A DNA stretch of 64,000 nt from Vibrio sp. CB1-14 (GCF_040412085.2 NZ_CP115921.1:434001-498000); one strand, 5' to 3'; shown: positions 18,398-29,850, counted from the stretch's first letter. Notes: generated by a model not told the origin, from the sequence alone. Translations and numbers: made by a program.

Positions 18398-19525
18398 ATG
18401 GACTCCCTAACCTTTCAAATCGCTCGTTGCCAACACTGGCTCACGCAACATGCACTACCTCGATGGCAAAAAGCACAATCCGAGAAAAATGGTATTTTTG
18501 CCGAAGGCTTACTTTCCGACGGGCGAGAGTTTAGTGACGATTTACTTAGATTTCGCGTGCAACCACGTCAGGTTTACGTCTTCGCTCACGCCACTAAGCT
18601 CAACCTAATCGACGGTCACAATCAAGTTTTGGCTGCCATTAAACAAGGATTTGCAAATTTTGGCTCACCATCATCCGGTTATCGTTTTTCGCTATACGAA
18701 AGCAATGACAGTAGAAGTGAGGCGCTTAACTTATACGAGCAAGCCTTCGCGCTTCTTGGGTTTGCTTGGCATTACAAACTAGCGGCTGATGAACATTCTC
18801 TACACTCAATGGAAGCCATTTACCAACACATCTCAACGCATCTTTGGGACATAGAACAAGGTGGTTTTTTTCTGATTGAAGGCAACGCTGTCAACAAAGG
18901 ACAAAACCCTCACATGCATTTGTTCGAAGCGTTAATGGTCAGCTATGAACATACCGACAATCCGATTTGGCTGGAGCGAGCAACACAAATCTATCAGTTG
19001 TTCCAAACTCATTTTATGCAAAGTGACCATTTAGCCGAGTTCTTTCAGGCCGATTTCTCTCTTGATTCGGACATAGGCACGCATATCGATCCAGGCCATC
19101 ACTACGAGTGGATCTGGTTACTCAGCCACTACCAAAAGCTCACAGGAGTTAAGGTAAATAAGACGATTGATGTTTTGTACCGCTTTGCACAACAACATGG
19201 GCATAATGACAATGGTCTTGTTAGAGATGAGATATACGCCAACGGAACGCCACTACGTTCAACGTCGCGCCTTTGGTGTCAAACCGAGTACTTGAAAGCC
19301 TGTATAGCGCTTTGGGAACGTGCCCCTAGTGACACCCGCCGAGCCGCGATCAGTCACGCGGTGGAACACATTTTCGTTTATTACTTGAATCCAGCTTTAC
19401 CTGGGTTATGGGTTGATCAAGTAGATAGTGTGGGTCAGCCATTAAACGAACACTCTCCAGCAAGCACTTTTTATCATCTATTTCTAGCCTTTTCTGAATT
19501 GCTCAGAATCGCCAATAAGGATTAA
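18398..19525 (+). CDS. AGE-family (N-acylglucosamine 2-epimerase-like) sugar isomerase
   Basis: A 375-residue alpha/alpha-barrel protein of the AGE superfamily, which includes N-acylglucosamine 2-epimerase, mannose isomerase, cellobiose 2-epimerase and YihS. RQVYVFAHATKL (about 52-63) carries the conserved Arg and His. NPHMHLFEALMVSYEHT (near 170) and the late DPGHHYEWIWLLSHY (near 230) with the catalytic His are the usual active-site segments; a final His occurs in NEHSPASTFYHLFLAF. TTTGGAGCAAACC before ATG 18398 supports the start over an earlier GTG at 18374. In this PTS operon a mannose or mannose-phosphate isomerase role is the simplest inference. Confidence 0.87.
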   Translation: MDSLTFQIARCQHWLTQHALPRWQKAQSEKNGIFAEGLLSDGREFSDDLLRFRVQPRQVYVFAHATKLNLIDGHNQVLAAIKQGFANFGSPSSGYRFSLYESNDSRSEALNLYEQAFALLGFAWHYKLAADEHSLHSMEAIYQHISTHLWDIEQGGFFLIEGNAVNKGQNPHMHLFEALMVSYEHTDNPIWLERATQIYQLFQTHFMQSDHLAEFFQADFSLDSDIGTHIDPGHHYEWIWLLSHYQKLTGVKVNKTIDVLYRFAQQHGHNDNGLVRDEIYANGTPLRSTSRLWCQTEYLKACIALWERAPSDTRRAAISHAVEHIFVYYLNPALPGLWVDQVDSVGQPLNEHSPASTFYHLFLAFSELLRIANKD

Positions 19526-19526
19526 C

Positions 19527-20093
19527 ATGCATTTATCTATTCCTCCTAGTATCAACTACTTAACTGGTCATATTGATGCAGAAAACGTCGTCTGCAAAGA
19601 AACCACGCTTGGCGCACTTGAAGGTGTATTTGCTAACGAAACCCAACGTGCCGCAAGTGCACAGGACCAAGTCATCTACCAAGTGGAAATGCTACCTGCT
19701 CAGCATGCAGAGGGAGAACTAAACTTTGGTGTTTCGCATATTGAGCCCGGTTCTATAGGTGATGAACTCCACATGACGAGAGGCCATATCCACCAACGTA
19801 AAGAGCAAGCAGAGTTCTATTTCGGCTCGCAGGGTGAGGGTTTATTACTCATGCAAACGGAACAAGGAGAAGTGTCCATTGAGAAAGTATTCCCGGGCAG
19901 CGTGCATCATATCCCAGGTTTTGTCGCCCACCGATTGATCAATACGGGTAACACGCGATTATCTGCACTTGCAGTTTGGCCTGCCATTGCAGGGCATAAC
20001 TATGACTTTCTAGAAGAGGTAGGGTTTAACGTTCGAGTATTTAGATCATCGACAACTTATGAAGTTGTTTATATGGATAAAGCTGGCGAATAA
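19527..20093 (+). CDS. Cupin-type glucose-6-phosphate isomerase
   Basis: A 188-residue cupin of the archaeal-type phosphoglucose isomerase family, unrelated to the common Pgi. Metal ligands are seen in HMTRGHIHQRKEQAEFYFGSQG (two His and a Glu, about residues 86-100) and a later His (GSVHHIPGFVAHR, about 128-143). It converts glucose-6-phosphate and fructose-6-phosphate (mannose-6-phosphate in some members). Starts 1 bp after the epimerase stop, so it is the seventh gene of the operon. It duplicates a function the cell surely has on Pgi, so a specific need of this pathway is implied. Confidence 0.87.
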   Translation: MHLSIPPSINYLTGHIDAENVVCKETTLGALEGVFANETQRAASAQDQVIYQVEMLPAQHAEGELNFGVSHIEPGSIGDELHMTRGHIHQRKEQAEFYFGSQGEGLLLMQTEQGEVSIEKVFPGSVHHIPGFVAHRLINTGNTRLSALAVWPAIAGHNYDFLEEVGFNVRVFRSSTTYEVVYMDKAGE

Positions 20094-20102
20094 CTCAAGC
20101 TT

Positions 20103-20142
20103 TTAGCCATACATCCTTACTATTGCTGTATGGAGCCTTCAA
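20103..20142 (+). terminator. Weak hairpin at end of PTS operon
   Basis: GCCATAC pairs with GTATGG across about 15 bases, shortly after the last stop codon. There is no strong T run. The rest of 20143-20280 shows nothing recognisable. Confidence 0.35.
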
Positions 20143-20280
20143 TTAAGTGAGAAGGTAGACTTTCTAAGAAAATCGCGACATAACGTTAAGCTCTGCTTGA
20201 TTCTCTCTGATAGTGGGGCAAATACTCGCTAGTACTCCGCTAATATTATCCTCAGGCACCCGTTTCATCAGCCGCAACTC

Positions 20281-20310
20281 AAAAAAAAAAACCGCGCTCG
20301 AGAGCGCGGT
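20281..20310 (-). terminator. Intrinsic terminator of glcB
   Basis: A 9-bp perfect stem ACCGCGCTC with GAGCGCGGT (20291-20310) is followed on the minus strand by a run of ten or more T, 30 bp after the glcB stop codon. Confidence 0.92.
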
Positions 20311-20339
20311 GTTACCTTGGGCTTGGTAATTACAGTGTT

Positions 20340-22526
20340 TTATCTTTGTTGTGATTTTAATTTGAGTCGCATTGCATGCAATACGGGCTCAGTATAGCCA
20401 TTGGGCTGTGCGCAGCCTTCGAACACCAATTGACAAGCGGCAGAGAACGCAATGCTGCTGTCAAAGTTGGGGGCCATATTGTTGTAATTTGGGTCGTCAG
20501 CATTTTGTTGGTCAACGACTTGTGCCATACGCTGCATGGTTTTCATCACTTGAGATTCAGTGCAAATACCATGTCGTAACCAGTTAGCAATATGCTGGCT
20601 TGAGATGCGTAGTGTGGCACGATCTTCCATTAGACCAACATCATTGATATCTGGTACTTTGGAACAGCCAACACCTTGGTCAATCCAGCGTACTACATAG
20701 CCAAGAATGCCTTGCGCGTTATTGTCCAACTCGCTTTGAATTTGTTCTTCTGTCACCTTTTGTGAGCCTAATAGTGGAATCGTCAAGATATCATCCACAC
20801 TCGCACTCACACGCTCACGAAGCTCTTTTTGACGGCTTGGCACGCTCACTTGGTGGTAGTGAAGCGCATGTAAAGTTGCTGCGGTCGGTGACGGTACCCA
20901 TGCTGTGTTGGCGCCTGACTGTGGATGACCAATCTTAGCATCCATCATTTTTGCCATGTTATCTGGTTCGGGCCACATACCTTTACCGATTTGCGCCTTA
21001 CCTTGCAGACCACACGCCAATCCTAGATCCACGTTTTGATCTTCGTAGGCGCCAATCCAGGTCATGGTTTTCAGCTGAGCTTTCGGAGCAAATGCACCTG
21101 CTTCCATGCTGGTATGAATTTCATCACCCGTTCTGTCTAAGAAGCCAGTGTTAATGAACACGACACGCTCTTTCGCAGCGTGAATACACGCTTTTAGGTT
21201 AACCGAGGTGCGGCGCTCCTCATCCATAATGCCGACTTTGATGGTGTTTCGTTCCAGACCCAACGCATCTTCGACTCGAGTAAAGAGCTCGTTGGTAAAT
21301 GCCACTTCTTCAGGGCCATGCATCTTTGGCTTAACGATGTTGATGCTACCTGATGTCGAGTTTTGGTACTGGCTGTTCCCTTTAATATCGTGGATAGCTA
21401 TTAGCGAGGTGATCATGGCATCCATGATACCTTCTGGTACTTCACGGCCGGCGCGATCAAGAATCGCTGGGTTTGTCATTAAGTGGCCGACGTTGCGAAT
21501 AAACAGCATACTGCGACCTTTGAGATGGATCTCGCCGCCGGTCACGCTGGTGTATTGACGATCCGGATTTAAGCTTCTGACAATCGTTTTGCCATTCTTT
21601 TCTAGGCTCTCTTGCAGATCGCCTTTCATCAGACCTAACCAGTTACGATAGGCCAGCGCTTTGTCCTCGCCGTCTACCGCTGCAACCGAGTCTTCACAAT
21701 CCATAATGGTGGTAAGCGCCGCTTCAACAACCACATCTTTGATACCCGCAGCATCGACACGGCCAATCGGTGTATTCGGGTCGATTTGAATTTCAATATG
21801 AAGATTATTGTGTTTAAGAAGAATACAAGATGGCGAACTGGCTTCTCCCTGATAGCCGATAAACTGAGTGCTATCCATCAGGGTCACTTCCTCACCATTG
21901 GTAAGAGTGGCAGTTAGCGTGTTACCTACACTGACATTGCTGATGCTGTACTGGGTGACTTCACGATGTGATACACCGTTTAAAGGCGCTGCAGAATCGA
22001 GAAACTCGCGAGCATACGCAACGACTTTTTCACCACGAACTGGATTAAAGCTGCCACCACGCTCCGCACCGTCCTCTTCACCTATCACATCTGTGCCGTA
22101 AAGCGCGTCATATAAACTGCCCCAACGCGCATTCGCTGCGTTAAGTGCAAAGCGGGCATTCATAATAGGTACCACCAGCTGTGGTCCTGCTTGAGTCGCT
22201 ATTTCTGGCTCTACGTTTTCTGTGGAGATTTCAAAATCATCAACTTCAGGGACTAGGTAACCAATCTGCTGTAAGAAGGTTTTGTACTCGGTTGGATCAA
22301 TTGCCTGACCCACACGCTCTTGATGCCAAACATCGATTTGATGTTGTAGGTCGTCACGCTTTACCAGCAGCGCGCGATTTTTAGGTGCTAGGTCAGATAA
22401 AATTGACTCGAACGCTTGCCAAAATGCGCTGGCCTCAATACCAGTGCCGGGAATGATTTGCTCATTAACCAAATTGTAGAGGGTGCTATCAATGTTCAAG
22501 CTTCCCTGTTGAATACGATTGCTCAT
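20340..22526 (-). CDS. glcB: Malate synthase G
   Basis: A 728-residue cytoplasmic enzyme condensing glyoxylate with acetyl-CoA to give malate, completing the glyoxylate shunt with the isocitrate lyase encoded nearby. Class G features are present: the long N-terminal region, [27 protein letters not shown] (about 265-290), the catalytic-loop region [15 protein letters not shown] (about 395) and [21 protein letters not shown] (about 460). Length fits E. coli GlcB (723). Preceded on the same strand by a LysR gene 127 bp upstream. Confidence 0.97.
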   Translation of the reverse strand: MSNRIQQGSLNIDSTLYNLVNEQIIPGTGIEASAFWQAFESILSDLAPKNRALLVKRDDLQHQIDVWHQERVGQAIDPTEYKTFLQQIGYLVPEVDDFEISTENVEPEIATQAGPQLVVPIMNARFALNAANARWGSLYDALYGTDVIGEEDGAERGGSFNPVRGEKVVAYAREFLDSAAPLNGVSHREVTQYSISNVSVGNTLTATLTNGEEVTLMDSTQFIGYQGEASSPSCILLKHNNLHIEIQIDPNTPIGRVDAAGIKDVVVEAALTTIMDCEDSVAAVDGEDKALAYRNWLGLMKGDLQESLEKNGKTIVRSLNPDRQYTSVTGGEIHLKGRSMLFIRNVGHLMTNPAILDRAGREVPEGIMDAMITSLIAIHDIKGNSQYQNSTSGSINIVKPKMHGPEEVAFTNELFTRVEDALGLERNTIKVGIMDEERRTSVNLKACIHAAKERVVFINTGFLDRTGDEIHTSMEAGAFAPKAQLKTMTWIGAYEDQNVDLGLACGLQGKAQIGKGMWPEPDNMAKMMDAKIGHPQSGANTAWVPSPTAATLHALHYHQVSVPSRQKELRERVSASVDDILTIPLLGSQKVTEEQIQSELDNNAQGILGYVVRWIDQGVGCSKVPDINDVGLMEDRATLRISSQHIANWLRHGICTESQVMKTMQRMAQVVDQQNADDPNYNNMAPNFDSSIAFSAACQLVFEGCAQPNGYTEPVLHAMRLKLKSQQR

Positions 22527-22653
22527 AAAATTTCTCTCGAATTAGTCGATGACCACTGCTTAAAAATCTACGTAACTGAGGAGAATTTGACTAATTTATG
22601 CCACTTATAGTTAACATTCATAGAAAAAATACCCCTATTATTGACGTACAGCC

Positions 22654-23607
22654 TTACTCCGTTACGCCACTTTCTAACTCATTAGCGACGCTTTTTATTA
22701 GGCGGCGCATCCATTGGTGATCGGGATTACTTTGCAAGAGTGGACTCCATGCCATCTTGACCTCAAACGGCTCTATCGCAAATGGCGCAGGTTTGATAAG
22801 CAGCTTAGGGTTGTTGCGCTGTGACTGCGCCGCCTTACTTGGAATTGTCAAAATCAGATTCTTCTGCTGCGCAAAAAGGATGGCGGATAGGTAGTGGCGG
22901 GTAAAGACCGTGATATTGCGCGTTTTACCGATCTTCATTAACGCCTCATCAATCCAGCCCAGTTTCTGCGCCTGACTAGGGTTGACGCCGTGCCCGGTAC
23001 CCATCCCGGTTTTACTCACCCAAATGTGCTGCGCCTTTAGATAAGAGAACAAATCAAAGTTATCGGCAATGGGATTGTCGCGGCTGAATAGACAAGAAAA
23101 GCCATCGTGCCACAAGCTCATTTGGTGGAAGGACTGAGGAATATCATCAAAGCGATTGATAACGATATCGACGGTACCTTGCTCTACATCCTGATAACTC
23201 ACATCACTTGGGGTCATGATGTCCAAACGTATCTTAGGTGCAATTTCGCTGAGCTTTTCCAATAACGGTTGAATAATAGTCGACTCGGCATAGTCACTCG
23301 CCATGATACGAAACACGCGCTCGCTATCCTCAGCATGAAACTCGGTCGTGGTTTGCATCGTCTTTTCTACATTGGCAAGAATATTTCGAATCTGTGGCTG
23401 GAGCTTCTGAGCGCGCTCGGTTGGGATCATCCCTTCACTAGTTCGCACTAAAAGCGGATCTTCAAACAAATCACGCAGGCGGCGCAATCCATTACTCATC
23501 GCTGGCTGAGTGATACCCAACTGGTTCGCAGCGCGGGTCACATTACGCTCTCGCAGCAGCATATCTAAATACACAAGCAAATTAAGGTCAATACGAGCAA
23601 TATTCAT
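22654..23607 (-). CDS. LysR-family regulator between glcB and aceA
   Basis: A 317-residue LysR regulator. The helix-turn-helix is at residues 18-55 (LLRERNVTRAANQLGITQPAMSNGLRRLRDLFEDPLLVR), followed by the effector domain. It lies between glcB (same strand) and aceA (divergent, 133 bp), so control of the glyoxylate shunt is likely by position. The effector could be acetate-, glyoxylate- or acetyl-CoA-related, but the sequence does not say. No LysR T-N11-A box was fixed with confidence in 23608-23740. Confidence 0.93.
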   Translation of the reverse strand: MNIARIDLNLLVYLDMLLRERNVTRAANQLGITQPAMSNGLRRLRDLFEDPLLVRTSEGMIPTERAQKLQPQIRNILANVEKTMQTTTEFHAEDSERVFRIMASDYAESTIIQPLLEKLSEIAPKIRLDIMTPSDVSYQDVEQGTVDIVINRFDDIPQSFHQMSLWHDGFSCLFSRDNPIADNFDLFSYLKAQHIWVSKTGMGTGHGVNPSQAQKLGWIDEALMKIGKTRNITVFTRHYLSAILFAQQKNLILTIPSKAAQSQRNNPKLLIKPAPFAIEPFEVKMAWSPLLQSNPDHQWMRRLIKSVANELESGVTE

Positions 23608-23740
23608 AACAAAAATACCGAGTATAACAACTATAAATTAACAAAATTATCACACAAGCGGCTACGATTTGTCCATAACAACAAGTTAATACTACAGGCC
23701 ACTGGCCACCCTATATCCAACGTGAAACTAAGGAATAGTT

Positions 23741-25339
23741 ATGTCGCAAATTAATCAAGATATCGAAATGATCGAAGTTGCAAAACGCGCTGCAGGTACG
23801 CCATGGGATGCAATCGATGCTGAATCTGCTGCTCGCATGCGTGCTCAAAACAAATTCAAAACTGGCCTAGATATCGCGCAATACACGGCGGATATTATGC
23901 GTGCAGACATGGAAGCGTACGACGCAGACAAATCTCAGTACACACAATCTTTAGGTTGCTGGCACGGTTTCATTGGCCAACAAAAAATGATTTCTATTAA
24001 GAAGCACTTTGGTGGTAAGACTGACAAACGCTACCTCTACCTATCAGGTTGGATGGTTGCCGCACTTCGCTCTGATTTTGGTCCACTTCCAGACCAGTCA
24101 ATGCACGAGAAGACGTCTGTCCCTGCACTTATCGAAGAGCTATACACTTTCCTTCGTCAAGCAGATGCACGTGAGCTAGGCGGTCTATTCCGTGAGCTAG
24201 ACGCAGCACGTGAAGCCGGCGACGTAGCACTTCAAGACCAAATCCAAGACAAAATCGACAACCATCAAACCCACGTTGTGCCAATCGTTGCTGATATCGA
24301 TGCAGGCTTTGGTAACGCAGAAGCCACTTACCTACTGGCTAAGAAAATGATTGAAGCGGGTGCTTGTTGTCTGCAGATTGAAAACCAAGTAGCCGATGAG
24401 AAGCAGTGTGGTCACCAAGACGGTAAAGTAACCGTACCTCACTCAGACTTCCATGCCAAACTGCGCGCGCTGCGTTATGCCTTCCTAGAGCTTGGCATCG
24501 ACAACGGTATCATCGTTGCACGTACTGACTCACAAGGTGCTGGCCTAACCAAAGAAATTGCGGTAGTGAAAGAGCCAGGCGACCAAGGCGATATCTACAA
24601 CTCTTACTTAGACGTTGAAGAGATCGATGTTGCTGACATGAAGCAAGGCGACGTTTGCTTTAACCGTGATGGCAAGCTAGTACGTCCGAAGCGTCTTCCT
24701 TCTGGCCTATATCAATTCCGCTCAGGTACGGGTGAAGACCGCTGTGTATTTGACTGTATCGAAGCTATCAACGCAGGTGCTGACCTACTTTGGATTGAAA
24801 CTGAAAAGCCACACATCGGTCAAATCAAAGAGATGATGGATGGCGTACGTGCAGTTCACCCGAATGCGAAGCTGGTTTACAACAACTCGCCTTCGTTCAA
24901 CTGGACGCTTAACTTCCGTCAACAAGCTTATGATGCAATGGTTGAAGCAGGTGAAGATGTATCAGCATACGACCGCGCAAACCTAATGAGCGCTGAATAT
25001 GACGAAACGGAACTATCGAAAAGTGCTGACGACAAAATCCGCACGTTCCAAGCAGATGCTGCACGTGAAGCTGGTATCTTCCATCACCTAATCACACTAC
25101 CAACGTACCACACCGCTGCGCTATCAACAGATAACCTAGCGAAGGAGTACTTCGGTGAAGCAGGCATGCTTGGCTACGTTAAGAACGTTCAACGCCAAGA
25201 AATCCGTCAAGGTATCGCATGTGTTAAACACCAAAACATGTCTGGTTCAGACATCGGTGATGACCATAAAGAGTACTTTGCGGGTGAGAACGCGCTAAAA
25301 GCGGCTGGTGAGTTGAATACTTCTAATCAGTTTGACTAA
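23741..25339 (+). CDS. aceA: Isocitrate lyase
   Basis: A 532-residue enzyme splitting isocitrate to succinate and glyoxylate. The catalytic loop is KQCGHQDGK (about 222-230), a variant of the KKCGH motif, next to QIENQVADE. Mg-binding acids are seen in PIVADIDAGFGNAEATY (about 185-200). The length is of the longer isocitrate lyase subfamily (about 530 residues) used by Vibrio and Acinetobacter-type bacteria, rather than the 434-residue E. coli enzyme. CTAAGGAATAGTT before ATG is a good ribosome site. Confidence 0.97.
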   Translation: MSQINQDIEMIEVAKRAAGTPWDAIDAESAARMRAQNKFKTGLDIAQYTADIMRADMEAYDADKSQYTQSLGCWHGFIGQQKMISIKKHFGGKTDKRYLYLSGWMVAALRSDFGPLPDQSMHEKTSVPALIEELYTFLRQADARELGGLFRELDAAREAGDVALQDQIQDKIDNHQTHVVPIVADIDAGFGNAEATYLLAKKMIEAGACCLQIENQVADEKQCGHQDGKVTVPHSDFHAKLRALRYAFLELGIDNGIIVARTDSQGAGLTKEIAVVKEPGDQGDIYNSYLDVEEIDVADMKQGDVCFNRDGKLVRPKRLPSGLYQFRSGTGEDRCVFDCIEAINAGADLLWIETEKPHIGQIKEMMDGVRAVHPNAKLVYNNSPSFNWTLNFRQQAYDAMVEAGEDVSAYDRANLMSAEYDETELSKSADDKIRTFQADAAREAGIFHHLITLPTYHTAALSTDNLAKEYFGEAGMLGYVKNVQRQEIRQGIACVKHQNMSGSDIGDDHKEYFAGENALKAAGELNTSNQFD

Positions 25340-25356
25340 GAGCTTACCCCTCCTAG

Positions 25357-25377
25357 CCTCCCCTTATTAAGGGGAGG
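25357..25377 (+). terminator. Hairpin after aceA
   Basis: A 9-bp perfect stem CCTCCCCTT with AAGGGGAGG around a 3-base loop lies 17 bp past the aceA stop. No T run follows. It is just upstream of the IS3 insertion. Confidence 0.55.
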
Positions 25378-25476
25378 AACCACTGGCTCGCTAACGCATC
25401 GCCTTATATTGTAGTGGTTTAATGATCCCGGACACCAAATTAGGTGGTAAAGTCTCCACCGTAAATGAGGTGTTCA

Positions 25477-26628
<1,152 letters not shown>

Positions 26629-26632
<4 letters not shown>

Positions 26633-27195
26633 TGACCACTACAAAAGACACCCAAACCCTACTAACAAAAACCGGTTTCACCACCAGCAACACCTGGTAC
26701 CACGGCACCTCTTCAGCACTCGTCGCCTCTATCCAAGCGCAAGGCTTAAAACGCTCGGGAGACCTAGCACTCAATGACGTCGCTAAAGCGACTATGGCAA
26801 CCATAGGAAACAACTTCCAAGACGTTACCGAGCCGGTATTTCTTACCCAAAGCAAAGAACTCGCCTACTACTGGGCGCAGCAAACAGTGCGCGAACGTGG
26901 TGTGAGATTTGGAGAGAGCGAAGAACCTATCGTATTGCAGATTAAACTCAATGCAGATCAGCAAAATCGAGTAAAACCTGACGTAGGTGCAATGAGTCTA
27001 TTAATGATGCGTGACGGTGAAGCCTTTATGGCTCACATCGCCAAGATCTACCAAGAAAACAATCTCTCAGTGCCTGAGATTGACCTTCGCGATGCCGACC
27101 GCATGGATTTCTTAAACATTCTTGGCATGGCTTACATCAATGAAGATATCAGCCGAGGATGCATCGAAGAGTTGCTAGAACCCATCACAGGGTGA
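26629..27195 (+). CDS. ADP-ribosyltransferase-like protein, 5' end formed by IS3
   Basis: About 188 residues. WYHGTSSALVASIQAQGLKRSGD (about 23-45) matches the H-G-T strand and following helix of ADP-ribosyltransferase-fold proteins (KptA/Tpt1 and related), and VFLTQSKELAYYWAQQTVRERG (about 69-90) matches the second conserved block with its Tyr. The acidic third residue cannot be fixed. The first in-frame start codons are TTG at 26629 and 26632, both inside the IS3 right end; the next ATG is far into the domain. So the native start has been lost and the IS supplies the present one. Expression is uncertain. Function inferred from short motifs only. Confidence 0.55.
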
Positions 27196-27210
27196 CTCAA
27201 CCACAAGCTG

Positions 27211-27939
27211 TTATCTGCTCATTCGATAGAGCTTACCGATGCAAGGGTAGCTTTTGTCGAACAAACGCGTCTGCTGAGCTAAAAACAGCTCAGCGGTGGC
27301 GATGGCATCGATGAGTGCCTCGTGACCATTGTATTCCGGCAGGCAATACCTTTCCCGCGTTTCTGCAAGGCGCACATCAATAGAGCTATCAGCGTTAACA
27401 GCCTTGGCCATCGACTTTTCAATTGCCAAAGTATCAATCCACAGTATGGGCACGTCCTTCAAGCCAAATCGGTGACTTAAGTACTCTTCAACAAAGGATG
27501 CCTCAATGACAGCACCATGGGCGATCAATATTCTGTTCCGCGCGGCTTCAAATAAGCGCTGCATCGCCTCATCAAGGGGGACGCCATCTTTGAGCATTTC
27601 TGGAACAATGTGATTCACCACCGCGCCGTCGGCATTCACACTCGCTGTCGTGTCAATATACAAGTGCTGTGCGGATGCTAGATCAATGCTAAACCCATTC
27701 ACCTCAACCCAGCCCACGCTTAAGATGCTGTCCGTGCTGGCATCCAATCCTGTCGTCTCGAAATCCACGACCAAATAGTTCAATTGACTCCCAGCAGACT
27801 CGATATCAGGGAGCTGAGCACTCGATAGTCCACTCAACTCTTTTGGTAAGGAAACCTTTGAAGAATACTGTGTACGCTTTTTTTCAAATTGATGATACGC
27901 ATGAACACGATTCATCAATTTCCAAACGGCTTTCAACAC
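27211..27939 (-). CDS. DEDDh 3'-5' exonuclease, DnaQ-like
   Basis: A 242-residue exonuclease of the DNA polymerase III epsilon type. Exo I is VVDFETTGLDAS (about 57-68); the central LIAHGAVIEASFVEEYL (about 138-154) is Exo II, and YNGHEALIDAIATAELFL near 205-222 is Exo III with the DEDDh His and Asp. The N-terminal 50 residues are basic and not conserved. Starts 3 bp after the CBS-domain gene, so it is co-transcribed. This pair is frequently seen near acetate metabolism genes in gammaproteobacteria; here it adjoins the alginate regulators. Confidence 0.9.
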   Translation of the reverse strand: MLKAVWKLMNRVHAYHQFEKKRTQYSSKVSLPKELSGLSSAQLPDIESAGSQLNYLVVDFETTGLDASTDSILSVGWVEVNGFSIDLASAQHLYIDTTASVNADGAVVNHIVPEMLKDGVPLDEAMQRLFEAARNRILIAHGAVIEASFVEEYLSHRFGLKDVPILWIDTLAIEKSMAKAVNADSSIDVRLAETRERYCLPEYNGHEALIDAIATAELFLAQQTRLFDKSYPCIGKLYRMSR

Positions 27940-27942
27940 AAG

Positions 27943-29850
27943 TTACATCCTTCCTGCAAAGCGAAGTTTCGCGGCATCTTGAAGACCAGAAATGATCAAA
28001 AACGCATCTTTTAGATTGCCACGCTCGAAACTGCCGAATGTATCTGGGTTAATATGGCTATCTGGTTGCCCGCCCTGTTTTAACGCTTCTAACTGATGAT
28101 GTTGCCTAAACATAAGCACATATTGGTAGGTATTGAGGATATTCTTGTACGCATCATCACTTAAGATCCCTTGCTCATTAGCTCGCGTGAAACGCTCTTT
28201 GGTATTAGAAGAGTCACACTCCACCGCCAAGCCGTAGATTCGCGCTAAATCTATGATCAAGTTGATCGCATACTTCTTAATATTGAGGGTTTTCTTATTC
28301 TCGCCTGTTTTTTCCAGCACGAGGTTTTTAAATACTCCAAGAGGGGGCTGGGTATTAATGGCATCTCGCGTCAAAATCCCCAGAAATTCACGGTTTGATT
28401 TTATCTGGCTGTGCAGTTCATCTCGCAGTTCATCGGCGTAACTCGCTTCACCATAGACGGAGCGAATTTCTAAAAACACACTGATATTCAAAAGTCGCTC
28501 ATACTCAGGGTTAGATACCCATTTACGATAGTATTCTCTCCACACGGATTGTGGCTGACACCATTTAGGCGTCGCTGCCATGTAATTGCCAGGACATAGA
28601 GGGTAGCCACATGCGTCTAGCCCTTTAACCACGTATTGGGAAAGTTGACGGAAATAAACTTTATCGTTTTCTGTCGCGTCGTCACTGAGCACCAATGCAC
28701 TGTCTTGATCAGACAACATGTGGACTTCATTTCGGGCATGTGACCCCGCTACAATCCACGAGAACTTGCAAGGCGGCTCCCCGAAGTGAGAAATCGCCAA
28801 TTGGATCAGACGTCGATTGTAAGCATCCATCATCATCGCCATCACTCGGCCGGTAATATCTGGCGGCACTTGTCCTTCAATGAGTGCTTCGAATATCGCC
28901 TGACGCTCGGTATTGAGCGCTTCCAAGTCTTCAACTGACTCTGCATACTTTATCTTCTCAATTAGGAAAATAGCTTGCATGCGATGGTTTTGAACCAGGT
29001 GAGAAGTGGTAAGCAGTCCAACGACTTTGCCGTCTTCTACAACCGGTAGGCTACGGATATTGTGTTGCATCATCAGTGATGCGGCATGTAAGACTAAGTC
29101 ATGGGGACTGACGGTCATAGGGTTGGCTGTCATGACTGATTTAATTGGCGCAGTGAGGTCATACCCGTCCGCAATAACACGTTTGGTCATGTCTCTATCG
29201 GTGATTATGCCAATTAACTGCCCGTCGTCACAAACTACTGCTGTGGAAGTACGCTTTTTATAACGCATCTCCTTCGCCACCTCTTGGATAGACATTTTCG
29301 CATCTACAATAGCGATAGCTTTACTTGCGACTTCAGAGACCGTGCGAATAAACAGACCTTTTTCTTTATTCGACCACACGACATCCAGCGCAGACTTCAG
29401 CCTTGTTTGAGCTTGGGCAGCAAAATGTTCTGCGAACTCTGGAGAGTCCTTAAAAATTGACGTCAGTGCCTTGTGGGGGATCAAATATAGTAAGGTGTTC
29501 TCCAAAGCAATGGCTTTGTAACCCTTTTGCTCCGAGACACTGCTGTCTAGAAAGGTAAAGCCAAACACATCCTCTGCACCCAATCTTGCACGCAATACAC
29601 CGTCAGCCTCTCTTTGCTCCATGGCACCCGAGCGAATCACGTACAAATACTTGTCTTGTTTCTCTAATTCTCTCGTCTCAACAGGTTGGGTCGAAGCACT
29701 ATTTAAATAAGGATCAAGGATCTCACCTTTCCCTACATAAGTGATTTTAACGGTGGATGCAACCTGGCGCACCAAGGGCTCAGGCATTTTATTGAACGGA
29801 TCTACGTTATTAAGAAAGTGAGTAATATTGGGTACAAGAGCGTCAGTCAT
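27943..29850 (-). CDS. Cyclic-nucleotide-binding/CBS/DUF294 nucleotidyltransferase-like protein
   Basis: A 635-residue cytoplasmic signalling protein with four parts: a cNMP-binding-like domain (about 20-160), two CBS domains (about 180-300, including STAVVCDDGQLIGIITDRDMTKRV and RSLPVVEDGKVVGLLTT), a DUF294 nucleotidyltransferase-like domain with SWIVAGSHARNEVHMLSDQDSALVL (about 365-390; GS...DxD layout), and a helical C-terminal domain. The family resembles GlnD-type uridylyltransferases but the target is unknown. A TTGTATTACAA box lies 21 bp upstream of the start codon, so it may be regulated with the alginate genes. Confidence 0.9.
   Translation of the reverse strand: MTDALVPNITHFLNNVDPFNKMPEPLVRQVASTVKITYVGKGEILDPYLNSASTQPVETRELEKQDKYLYVIRSGAMEQREADGVLRARLGAEDVFGFTFLDSSVSEQKGYKAIALENTLLYLIPHKALTSIFKDSPEFAEHFAAQAQTRLKSALDVVWSNKEKGLFIRTVSEVASKAIAIVDAKMSIQEVAKEMRYKKRTSTAVVCDDGQLIGIITDRDMTKRVIADGYDLTAPIKSVMTANPMTVSPHDLVLHAASLMMQHNIRSLPVVEDGKVVGLLTTSHLVQNHRMQAIFLIEKIKYAESVEDLEALNTERQAIFEALIEGQVPPDITGRVMAMMMDAYNRRLIQLAISHFGEPPCKFSWIVAGSHARNEVHMLSDQDSALVLSDDATENDKVYFRQLSQYVVKGLDACGYPLCPGNYMAATPKWCQPQSVWREYYRKWVSNPEYERLLNISVFLEIRSVYGEASYADELRDELHSQIKSNREFLGILTRDAINTQPPLGVFKNLVLEKTGENKKTLNIKKYAINLIIDLARIYGLAVECDSSNTKERFTRANEQGILSDDAYKNILNTYQYVLMFRQHHQLEALKQGGQPDSHINPDTFGSFERGNLKDAFLIISGLQDAAKLRFAGRM

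Noticed and set aside
21208..21558. A 116-residue frame antisense to glcB
   Set aside because: Shadow of the malate synthase gene, with composition set by the opposite strand.
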